Assembly (NCBI GenBank): GCA_048201975.1
Contig: DBFBGQ010000023.1
Location: 1 to 8,071, forward strand
Direction: 5' to 3'
Source of the DNA: Egerieenecus sp048201975
GTDB lineage: Bacteria; Bacillota; Clostridia; Christensenellales; Aristaeellaceae
DNA length: 8,071 bases
In this document: piece by piece, positions 1 to 5,229 of the stretch
How the letters are laid out: every line of letters starts with the position of its first letter
How positions within the stretch are numbered: position 1 is the first letter of the stretch
Position numbers and translations under genes: made by a program
Notes under the pieces: generated by a model
What the model was told of the DNA's origin: nothing
The model's input: the letters and a program-made list of their open reading frames with translations, nothing else
Database searches by the model: none

Positions 1-39
1 AGGAATAAGCCCGTTTACGGGCCACTGGAGCAAGCCTAA
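1..39 (+). CDS. possible C-terminal tail of TnpB (partial, enters from the left edge)
   Basis: Frame 1 of the plus strand reads RNKPVYGPLEQA and then a TAA stop at 37-39. The ending PLEQA resembles the SxKQEA-type tails common at the end of TnpB/OrfB proteins of IS200/IS605 elements. Only 12 residues are visible, so no nuclease motif can be checked. The main support is what follows: a structured segment and a terminal hairpin laid out like the 3' end of such an element. Another plus-strand frame also stays open here, so the reading frame is not proven. If correct, the gene lies almost wholly to the left of the window and converges on the SH3-like gene. This is an inference from position and a weak tail resemblance. 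Confidence 0.35.
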   Translation, partial: RNKPVYGPLEQA

Positions 40-103
40 GCAATTGGCAGGCCGTACTTGCGCCTGCGAGGGCGCATGCGAGAATCTAGGGCTATGCCCG
101 CAT

Positions 104-130
104 ATGAAAAGCCACCGGCTTGGCCGGTGG
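104..130 (-). terminator. possible intrinsic terminator for the SH3-like gene
   Basis: Read on the minus strand, an 8-bp GC-rich perfect stem with a three-base loop (130 down to 112) is followed at once by CTTTTC. The SH3-like gene ends at 302, about 170 nt upstream, and no better hairpin is visible between. The same hairpin is proposed as the end of an IS200/IS605 element, so its use as a terminator may be incidental. The U tract is short. Confidence 0.4.
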
Positions 131-301
131 ATGTTTACTCCTTTTCACGATGGTGTGGCACGGAAACGGGGCGCCGCTTGCCGATGGACCGCGGACAGGC
201 CGATTTCCGCCAGATACGCATTGCAGCAAGGCAGGCTTTCCTTCATGAAAGAGCATGCAAGCGTTGCGGGTAGCGCATTCGACATGGAAGGAACGGAACA
301 A

Positions 302-1330
302 TTAACCGTTTCCGGGATAGAACCACTTCGCCTCCATGAAGCCGCTGATTCCTTTCGGGTTGAACACGGCGTACCATTCGTCGGATACGGAGCCGATGAT
401 CCAGAAGGCGTCCAAGTCGGAAGCATCCAGGCATTCAAGGGAATACAGCACGGGGGCATCCGTAGAGGGCGACGCATAGACAAGGGTTTCATCGGATAGG
501 ACTTCATGCAAAATCGTCAGGTCCGGAAAACGCGCGGGAACCGTGAGCATATCCAAGCCGACTGTCAGAGACGCTTGGGGAACCCAACCCGTCATCCCGG
601 CGACCTCGATGCTTGTCCAATCCCCCTGGGTATGAAGAACCCTGACGGGAGCGCCATCATACAGCGTGCAGAGCGCATCCTCCGCCGCGTCTGGACGCTG
701 ATACATGCGCTGCCATCCCGTTCCATCAGCCGAGGAGATTACCGCCCAGCCTTCGGGATCAATCAGATGGCTGACGTCATCCAGCGTCAGTGGCAAACTG
801 CCGGTATCCAGCGCATTTAGATCCGGCGAGATTTGCAACGAACCGTAAATCCATTGCTGCGCCTGGGCTGCATTCGACTGCGGCGCATAGATGCCGATTG
901 CATTGGGGTACAGGGAGAAAAAAACCTCCTGGCCGCCGTGGGGGCTGACCACCCATGATGTCAAACGCCAGGCGCCGGAGGCGTCGCAGACGAGCGCCGC
1001 ATAGGCAGTATCAATATACCGAAGATAGCATAGGTCTTCCGCTTTGACGGCAAGCGAGGGCGGAATCTGGTTCCAGGGCTGGATGGCGGCATTGACTGCC
1101 TCGGTGATCCATGCATCGCGTTCCCTGCGGTCAATTTGGATTTGATACATGCCATTTTCGGATGCATAGAGGGTAAAACGACGGTTGCCGTGGATCTCGG
1201 ACATTTGCAGTTCCGCGGAAGGATTCGCGGAATCGCGCGCTTCCTTATCGGCGGCTGCGCCTGCCGCCGGGCAGGAGAAGGAAAGCATCAGGACAAGCAG
1301 AAGAAAAAACGATACGGTAGCCCTGCGCAT
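302..1330 (-). CDS. secreted protein with C-terminal SH3-like domains
   Basis: A 342-residue exported protein of unknown specific role. Residues 1-25 form a signal peptide: MRRATV, a hydrophobic core (about 7-18), then an AGA cleavage site near residue 25. A cysteine at 20 lacks a proper lipobox, so a lipoprotein is unlikely. Residues about 40-200 match no family I recognise. Residues about 208-256 read as a bacterial SH3 domain, with the typical LYDGAPVRVL, GDWTSIEV and GMTGWVPQASL segments. A weaker second SH3-like unit lies at about 283-338 (VYASPSTDAPVLYSL, then DEWYAVF and GISGFMEAKWF). Such domains usually bind cell wall or cell-surface ligands. The ATG at 1330 was chosen for its signal peptide and GGAGGT at 1339-1344, 8 nt upstream. 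The frame stays open to 1591, but that stretch crosses a tRNA and a terminator. Codon use looks less GC-rich than in the enzyme genes to the right. No catalytic domain is seen. Confidence 0.85.
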   Translation of the reverse strand: MRRATVSFFLLLVLMLSFSCPAAGAAADKEARDSANPSAELQMSEIHGNRRFTLYASENGMYQIQIDRRERDAWITEAVNAAIQPWNQIPPSLAVKAEDLCYLRYIDTAYAALVCDASGAWRLTSWVVSPHGGQEVFFSLYPNAIGIYAPQSNAAQAQQWIYGSLQISPDLNALDTGSLPLTLDDVSHLIDPEGWAVISSADGTGWQRMYQRPDAAEDALCTLYDGAPVRVLHTQGDWTSIEVAGMTGWVPQASLTVGLDMLTVPARFPDLTILHEVLSDETLVYASPSTDAPVLYSLECLDASDLDAFWIIGSVSDEWYAVFNPKGISGFMEAKWFYPGNG

Positions 1331-1338
1331 CCAAGAGC

Positions 1339-1344
1339 ACCTCC
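1339..1344 (-). promoter_or_regulatory. ribosome binding site that fixes the SH3-like gene start
   Basis: GGAGGT lies 8 nt before the ATG at 1330. It decides the start against an in-frame ATG at 1384, which has only a weak AGGA upstream and would bury the signal peptide behind 18 extra residues. Confidence 0.75.
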
Positions 1345-1458
1345 ATTGATTCAAAGCAGTGTCTATGAATAGAAACGATTGCATTTGGGCATATCCTGCA
1401 AAGCGCAGGCAATGTTGCAAACCGGAACCGCCTGAACCGCTTGATTTTACTGGAGAAA

Positions 1459-1487
1459 ATGAAAAAGCCGCGATTTCTCGCGGCTTT
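1459..1487 (-). terminator. intrinsic terminator of the tRNA-Leu unit
   Basis: On the minus strand a perfect 9-bp stem (AAAGCCGCG at 1487-1479, six-base loop, CGCGGCTTT at 1472-1464) runs into TTC and ATTTTC. It begins 9 nt after the tRNA 3' end, so the tRNA appears to be transcribed alone. The SH3-like gene downstream should then need its own promoter; none stands out in 1345-1458. Confidence 0.8.
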
Positions 1488-1495
1488 GAAAACTG

Positions 1496-1577
1496 TGCGA
1501 CCGACGGGACTTGAACCCGTACCCATTGCTGGACACGCCCCTCAAACGTGCGCGTATGCCAATTCCGCCACGGTCGC
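1496..1577 (-). tRNA. tRNA-Leu (anticodon GAG)
   Basis: An 82-nt class II tRNA. The acceptor stem GCGACCG (1577-1571) pairs with CGGTCGC, followed by discriminator A at 1496. The D arm has GCG/CGC and the usual TTGG loop. The anticodon stem CACGT/GCGTG closes the loop TTGAGGG, giving anticodon GAG at 1543-1541, which reads CUC and CUU leucine codons. A long variable arm (TCCAGCAATGGGT) is typical of tRNA-Leu. The T arm is ACGGG, TTCAAGT, CCCGT. The CCA end is not encoded: the bases after the discriminator are CAG, so a CCA-adding enzyme must add it. Confidence 0.96.
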
Positions 1578-1599
1578 AGATAGTCAGGCAACGGATGAT

Positions 1600-1628
1600 A
1601 TTATAAAGAATCTTCCGGAATTTGTCAA
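1600..1628 (-). promoter_or_regulatory. consensus sigma-A promoter of tRNA-Leu
   Basis: The minus strand carries TTGACA (1628-1623), a 17-nt spacer and TATAAT (1605-1600): both boxes match the consensus perfectly at ideal spacing. Transcription should start near 1593, leaving a leader of about 16 nt to be trimmed by RNase P before the tRNA 5' end at 1577. A perfect promoter is typical of stable RNA genes. Confidence 0.9.
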
Positions 1629-1699
1629 GGCCTGAGGCGGGTAATCGTGATTTTTTTCTTTTGCGCAGGCAGAATGCGGCGCGTCCGCCCGCCGCCTGG

Positions 1700-1723
1700 A
1701 AAAAGGCGTCGGATGGGCGCGCC
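1700..1723 (-). terminator. weak candidate terminator after the oligopeptidase gene
   Basis: On the minus strand, 11 nt after the TAA at 1735, GGCG (1723-1720) can pair with CGCC (1708-1705), followed directly by TTTTT. The stem has only 4 bp and the loop is 11 nt, so termination would be poor. A GC-rich inverted repeat further on (GCGGC/GCCGC, about 1676-1696) has no U tract. Read-through towards the tRNA is possible. Confidence 0.25.
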
Positions 1724-1734
1724 GCTTGGAAAAT

Positions 1735-3489
1735 TTACGCTTCCTCACAGAGCTTGCAGAAGGTGTCGATATCCTGCCGGATCACCTCCAGGGAGCTGCG
1801 CCAGAAGTCCACGCTATGCACGTCGATGCCCACGCTGGCGGCCACATTGGCTACCGTATCGCTGCCGCAGAAGCGCAGCAGGCGGTTGTAGACGGGTACG
1901 AAGGCTTCGCCCTTCTCCAGATACTGGGCGAAGACGCCCTTGCCAAAGAGCAGGCCAAAGGCATAGGGGAAGTTGTAGAAGTTCAACCCGGAGGAGTAGT
2001 AGTGGCTCTTGCAGGCCCACATGTAGGGATGGCGGAACTGTTTGTCCAGCCCGTCGCCATAGGAGGCGTCCTGGGCCCGGAGCATGGCGTCCTTCAGCTC
2101 CTCCACGGACATGCTGTGATCAGCCCGGGTATCCACCACTTCACTCTCAAACAGGAAGCGGCTGTAGATATCCACCACGGTTTGCGTGGCTTCCATCAGC
2201 CCGCTCTCCAGCAGGGAGAAGCGCTCCTGATCGTTGGCTTCCTGCAGCACCAGGTGGCTGAGCAAGGTCTCGTTGAAGATGGAGGCGGTTTCCGCCAGGG
2301 GCATGGGCTCGTGGGTCATCATCAGCGGCAGCCCGGCCATCTGGCGGGAGTGCCAGGCGTGGCCCAGCTCATGGGCCAGGGTGCTCACGTCGGAGAAGCT
2401 GCCCTGAAAGTTGGTCAGGATGCTGGAGCGATCGGCGGGGTGGTAGCTGGAGCAGAAGGCGCCGCCGGTTTTGCCTGCCTTGGGGAACATGTCGATCCAA
2501 CGGTTGTCAAAGGCATGCTGGATGAACTCGCCCATGGCGGGGGTGAATTTCTTCATTTCGGAGACCAGCTTGTCCCTGGCCTCCTCCACGGTGTAGGTTT
2601 TGCCGGCGCTGCCCACGGGCGCGAACAGGTCATAGAAGGGAAGGCCGTCCCGGTGGCCCAGATAGGCTCCCTTGGCCCGCAGATAGCGGCGGAAATGGGG
2701 GAGATACTCCCGGATGGCGGTCCACATGGCGTCCAGCGTTTCCTTGTCCATGCGGCTCTGCTGCAGGGTCATGTCCAGCACGCTCTCATAGCCCTGCGCC
2801 TGCGCCAGCGTGCGGGCCTCCATCTTGATGGCGTTCAGGCAGAAGGACATGGGCAGCTCCATCTTTTTGTAGGAGGCCAGCTCCGCTTCGTAGGCATCCT
2901 TGCGCACGGCGGGATCAGGGTCGTAGGCCATGCCCCGCACCGCGGAAAGGGGAAGCTCCTGGCCGCGATAGCTGACCAGATGGGTGCCGTCCAGCTTGTC
3001 GCGCAGCTGGGAGAAGGCGTTGCCGCCGCTCAGCTGCATTTTCAACATCCAGGGCTCGATGGCCTGGTCCATCATGTGATGGGACATGCGGGCCGTCCAG
3101 CGCAGGGGAAAGCTTACCTCCGCCAGCTTCGGGGAGGAAGCAAGGATTGCATCAAGGTTTTCCAGGCCGCCCACGTAGCGGGCAAAGGCGCTTTCCTGCA
3201 GGGAAAAATCGTTATACGCCAGCAGCACCTTGTCCAGGTATTGATCGGCGGTTTGATTGGTGGCGTCCACCGAGAGGGTCAGCTGACAGAAGCTGCCCAG
3301 ACGGTCCAGGGTGGCGTTCAGGGCGTCGTCGGCGTCCAAAAGCCCTTCCAGCTTCTCCCGGGGCGGAAGCTCCGCCTGAAGAGCGCGCTCCATGGCCGCG
3401 CTCAGCTCCGGCAGGCGGGCCAGGTCGGCGGCGAAGGCCGGGTCGTCGAAGCCGTTGTACAGGTAAGATAAATCCCAATCCCAAGCCAT
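1735..3489 (-). CDS. pepF: M3-family oligoendopeptidase (pepF/M3 type)
   Basis: A 584-residue cytoplasmic zinc metallopeptidase that cuts short peptides internally. The zinc motif HELGH is at 373-377, with E374 as the catalytic base. The third ligand is E400 in the family segment PLAETASIFNE. The C-terminal substrate-binding region SHYYSSGLNFYNFPYAFG (about 495-512) is characteristic of the pepF/M3 subgroup of M3B peptidases. The N-terminal ~200 residues are the helical cap usual in the family, and the length of nearly 600 residues is normal. There is no signal peptide. The ATG at 3489 is preceded by AAGGAGG at 3499-3505, 9 nt away; this and the family-like N terminus MAWDWDLSYLY exclude the longer open frame reaching 3642. 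The gene starts 19 nt after the PHP phosphatase stop, so it is the third gene of the GntR-led operon. A role in peptide recycling or processing of a specific peptide is inference. Confidence 0.95.
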   Translation of the reverse strand: MAWDWDLSYLYNGFDDPAFAADLARLPELSAAMERALQAELPPREKLEGLLDADDALNATLDRLGSFCQLTLSVDATNQTADQYLDKVLLAYNDFSLQESAFARYVGGLENLDAILASSPKLAEVSFPLRWTARMSHHMMDQAIEPWMLKMQLSGGNAFSQLRDKLDGTHLVSYRGQELPLSAVRGMAYDPDPAVRKDAYEAELASYKKMELPMSFCLNAIKMEARTLAQAQGYESVLDMTLQQSRMDKETLDAMWTAIREYLPHFRRYLRAKGAYLGHRDGLPFYDLFAPVGSAGKTYTVEEARDKLVSEMKKFTPAMGEFIQHAFDNRWIDMFPKAGKTGGAFCSSYHPADRSSILTNFQGSFSDVSTLAHELGHAWHSRQMAGLPLMMTHEPMPLAETASIFNETLLSHLVLQEANDQERFSLLESGLMEATQTVVDIYSRFLFESEVVDTRADHSMSVEELKDAMLRAQDASYGDGLDKQFRHPYMWACKSHYYSSGLNFYNFPYAFGLLFGKGVFAQYLEKGEAFVPVYNRLLRFCGSDTVANVAASVGIDVHSVDFWRSSLEVIRQDIDTFCKLCEEA

Positions 3490-3508
3490 GATCCATATCC
3501 TCCTTGCG

Positions 3509-4297
3509 TTATTTCCAGGAAAGGTGATCCAGGGGCGCATAACCCATGGCGCGCAGGCGTTTCTGCCCTTCCTGCCACAGGTTCGCGTCGGCCAGGTGCG
3601 CCGGGTCGTGGGCGTCCACCCCCAGGATGACATCCCCCGCATAGGGCTTCACATATTGCCAGAAGGCGGAGGAGGGATAGCCCCGCCCCGCGCCGGTGAG
3701 CTGGGAGAGCAGTCCCAGCAGGTTGTATTCCATGGGCATGCCCTGCGCCTTGGCGCAGCGGCTGATGTCCCGGGCGGCGTCCTGACATACGGCGTTGAAA
3801 CCATCGTCCCCACGGTAGCGCATGAACAGGTCGGGGTGGGCGATGTAGCGGAACAGTCCCGTCTCCATGGCGCGGATGCAGTTCTCCGCATAGCGCTTTA
3901 CCCCGTCGTCCTCCTGGCACAGGGGCGCCACATAGGGGGTGAATTCGTCACTGTCGGTGTAGTGGGCGCCCAGAATCAGATAATCCACTTCCCCGGACTC
4001 CGCCAGGCGGCGCAGGTGGTCCGCGTAAGTGGGGAAGTATTCGCTCTCCAGTCCGATGCGCAGGCTGATTTGTCCGCGATACTGTTTGCGCAGGCGCCGC
4101 AGGGAGCGCAGGTATCCCGGAAGATCCTCCATGGACATGCGGATGTTGCTGACAAAATTGCTAGCGTAGGGCCAGGGCGCGTGGTCCGCGAAGCCCAGCT
4201 CGTCAAAGCCGGCCTCCAGGGCCGCCCGGACGTAGGCTTCATCCTCTCCCAGGGCGTGATGGCAGCGCATGGTATGCGTGTGATAATTGCACTTCAA
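3509..4297 (-). CDS. PHP-domain phosphatase, histidinol-phosphatase-like (HisJ/HisK type)
   Basis: A 262-residue PHP-superfamily enzyme covering the full domain. Metal-binding residues are visible in order: H6 and H8 in YHTHT, H13/H14, D38-H39 in FADHAP, E84 in IGLE, H112 in LGAHY, H154 in IAHPD, and D228/H230 in VDAHD. This pattern and length fit monofunctional histidinol-phosphatase (L-histidinol phosphate to L-histidinol, EC 3.1.3.15). No other histidine gene is in view and the neighbours are a regulator and a peptidase, so another phosphoester substrate is possible. The start is a TTG at 4297: the frame has no suitable ATG before the essential HTH motif, and AGGAAG lies 12 nt upstream at 4310-4315, a long spacing. 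The next ATG (4270) would remove the first metal ligands. The gene follows the GntR gene by 46 nt. Confidence 0.88.
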   Translation of the reverse strand: MKCNYHTHTMRCHHALGEDEAYVRAALEAGFDELGFADHAPWPYASNFVSNIRMSMEDLPGYLRSLRRLRKQYRGQISLRIGLESEYFPTYADHLRRLAESGEVDYLILGAHYTDSDEFTPYVAPLCQEDDGVKRYAENCIRAMETGLFRYIAHPDLFMRYRGDDGFNAVCQDAARDISRCAKAQGMPMEYNLLGLLSQLTGAGRGYPSSAFWQYVKPYAGDVILGVDAHDPAHLADANLWQEGQKRLRAMGYAPLDHLSWK

Positions 4298-4309
4298 AGA
4301 AAAATGGCA

Positions 4310-4315
4310 CTTCCT
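4310..4315 (-). promoter_or_regulatory. weak, distant ribosome binding site for the TTG-started PHP gene
   Basis: AGGAAG lies 12 nt before TTG at 4297. A non-AUG start and a long spacing both predict modest translation, unlike the near-ideal sites of the genes on either side. Confidence 0.5.
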
Positions 4316-4343
4316 TTTGGAAATTGTAGTAGCGGCAACGCAT

Positions 4344-5027
4344 TTATTCCCGGTGGCGCTGCTGCTCCAGGGCGGCCAGGCATTTTTCCTTGCTGCGCTC
4401 GATATGCCGCCGGGTGAGCTTTTCTAGGTGCTCCAGGTCGCGCTTTTCGATGTATTCCACCAGCTTGTAATGCTCCTCGTGGGCCTGGACGCGGCGGTCC
4501 TCCTGGCGGATGGCCATGGCGGAAAAGCGGTTGATGAACTCATCCTGGCTCTCAATCACGCGCAGAATGCGGTTTTTGCCGGAGATATGGGTCATTTCGC
4601 TGTGGAAGGCCCGGGCCATGGGGGAGAGCTTTTCAATGTCGTCGCTGGCCATGACCTTGTCCATTTCATGGAGCTTGGCCCGCAAAGAGGCGATGTTCTC
4701 CGGCGTGGCGCGTTCGATGATGGCCGGAAGCGTCAGCATTTCCAGGGCGTTGCGGATGGTGTAGATTTCGTCCACGTCCTCGATGGTGAAGGCGCGCACC
4801 ACCACGCCCCGGCGCAGCACATATTCCACCAGGCCGTCCCGCTCCAGCTTGCGCAGGGCCTCTCGCAGGGGGGTGCGGCTGATGTGGAGGCGCTCGGCAT
4901 AGTCGGTCTCCACAATGCGCTCGCCTGCGGGGATCTCTCCGGTGACGATGGCGTGCTTGAGCACCTCATAGGCGATTTCACGGATGGGCCGGCTTTCCAT
5001 CATGGGCTGAAAACGAAGCGTGGACAT
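4344..5027 (-). CDS. GntR-family transcriptional regulator, FadR/FCD type
   Basis: A 227-residue DNA-binding regulator. The N-terminal winged helix-turn-helix covers about 14-79 and shows the family signature (IVTGEIPAGERIVETDYAERL, then ISRTPLREALRKLERDGLVEY, then RRGVVVRAF). Residues about 83-220 form an all-helical FCD effector domain. Its three conserved histidines are visible at H142 (AFHSEM), H186 (EEHYKLV) and H208 (RRHIERS), which in the family hold a metal and help bind small organic acids or sugar acids. The effector here cannot be read from sequence. The ATG at 5027 has AAGGAG at 5038-5043, 10 nt upstream. It is the first gene of the operon with the PHP phosphatase and the M3 peptidase. 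Palindromes over its own start point suggest autorepression. Confidence 0.94.
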   Translation of the reverse strand: MSTLRFQPMMESRPIREIAYEVLKHAIVTGEIPAGERIVETDYAERLHISRTPLREALRKLERDGLVEYVLRRGVVVRAFTIEDVDEIYTIRNALEMLTLPAIIERATPENIASLRAKLHEMDKVMASDDIEKLSPMARAFHSEMTHISGKNRILRVIESQDEFINRFSAMAIRQEDRRVQAHEEHYKLVEYIEKRDLEHLEKLTRRHIERSKEKCLAALEQQRHRE

Positions 5028-5093
5028 GACGATGCAACTCCTTCAAATGCGTGGGATAGCAAAATGGTAAAAAGCGCGTCCACTGAATGTACA

Positions 5094-5114
5094 GTGTATG
5101 CACTTTGTATACAA
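5094..5114. promoter_or_regulatory. tandem palindromic operator, probable GntR-regulator site
   Basis: TTGTATACAA at 5105-5114 is a perfect 10-bp palindrome. GTGTATGCAC at 5094-5103 is an imperfect copy (GTG-AT-CAC symmetric). Their centres are 11 bp apart, about one helical turn, so two dimers could bind the same face. The sites run from the last base of the -10 box across the expected start point. FadR-type GntR proteins generally bind short palindromes with a GT...AC core, so the encoded regulator is the natural candidate. A third short palindrome, TGTACA at 5088-5093, adjoins them. Binding is inferred. Confidence 0.6.
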
Positions 5115-5142
5115 GAATAGAACAAAAAAGAAATCATGTCAA
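5114..5142 (-). promoter_or_regulatory. sigma-A promoter of the gntR-PHP-pepF operon
   Basis: The minus strand carries TTGACA (5142-5137), a 17-nt spacer and TATTCT (5119-5114). The -35 is perfect and the -10 matches 4 of 6 bases. The start point would be near 5107, giving a leader of about 80 nt before the GntR ATG. A weaker alternative, TTGTAT-17-TACATT, lies just downstream within the palindromes. Confidence 0.7.
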
Positions 5143-5164
5143 GACCAGCGACAAGAAAAGTGTC

Positions 5165-5210
5165 AAAAAAATGCGCCGCCAGCGGCCATGTGGCGCGGAT
5201 TGGCGGCGCA
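5165..5210 (-). terminator. strong intrinsic terminator of the glycosidase operon
   Basis: On the minus strand, 20 nt after the GH20 stop, a perfect 10-bp GC-rich stem (TGCGCCGCCA at 5210-5201 with TGGCGGCGCA at 5181-5172) closes a 19-nt loop and is followed by seven T. It separates the glycosidase unit from the GntR-led operon, whose promoter begins 20-odd nt further on. Confidence 0.9.
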
Positions 5211-5229
5211 GGAAAGGGCGAAAAGGGGT

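Larger units (their letters stand above)
1..138 (+). mobile_element. IS200/IS605-family right end (putative)
   Basis: Three elements seen in order match the 3' ends of TnpB-bearing IS200/IS605 elements. First, GAGAATC at 80-86 is followed by a small hairpin (GGGC at 89-92, GCCC at 96-99). Second, a perfect 8-bp hairpin follows (CCACCGGC at 112-119, loop TTG, GCCGGTGG at 123-130). Third, a short ATGTTTAC tail at 131-138 occupies the place where family members commonly carry an ATGTCAA-like end. The family forms subterminal imperfect hairpins recognised by the TnpA Y1 transposase and makes no target duplication, so no direct repeat is expected. The left end lies outside the window. On the minus strand the same hairpin is followed by CTTTTC, so it could also end the transcript of the SH3-like gene. 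The exact boundary at 138 is a guess from the hairpin spacing. Confidence 0.5.
1..138 (+). ncRNA. possible omega-RNA (reRNA) 3' scaffold of a TnpB element
   Basis: In TnpB elements the guide RNA scaffold overlaps the end of tnpB and runs to the right end of the element; the guide is the flanking DNA. Here the segment after the possible TnpB stop holds several short stems: GCCCG/CGGGC at 9-13 and 18-22, GGGC/GCCC at 89-99, and the terminal hairpin at 112-130. If this is an omega-RNA, the guide would begin at about 139 with TCCTTTTCACGATGGTGTGG, which lies in the gap behind the SH3-like gene. Neither the RNA 5' end nor the promoter is visible. The call depends wholly on the IS200/IS605 assignment. 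Confidence 0.33.

Noticed and set aside
92..301. Minus-strand 69-codon frame directly after the SH3-like stop
   Set aside because: It begins with TTG without a ribosome binding site and reads through the hairpin at 112-130; no recognisable protein.
44..499. Plus-strand open frame of 151 codons at the left end
   Set aside because: It crosses the structured terminal hairpin and then runs antisense to the SH3-like gene; no ribosome binding site or domain is seen.
1345..1458. Promoter for the SH3-like gene
   Set aside because: Best candidate is TTGCAA-19-GATATG, with poor spacing and boxes; not strong enough to annotate.
1331..1591. In-frame N-terminal extension of the SH3-like gene to 1591
   Set aside because: It translates the tRNA-Leu gene and the terminator behind it; the signal peptide and a good ribosome binding site place the start at 1330.
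1650..1662. A-rich tract upstream of the tRNA promoter as an UP element
   Set aside because: It lies more than 20 bp upstream of the -35 box, too far for the usual -40 to -60 position.
1726..3471. Long plus-strand open frame (581 codons) opposite the M3 peptidase
   Set aside because: It is the antisense shadow of a GC-rich gene; its composition (rich in Gly, His, Gln, Val, Ala) is typical of such shadows and no domain is recognisable.
3490..3642. In-frame N-terminal extension of the M3 peptidase to 3642
   Set aside because: It overlaps the coding end of the PHP gene in another frame and does not look like the family N terminus; ATG at 3489 has an AAGGAGG site.
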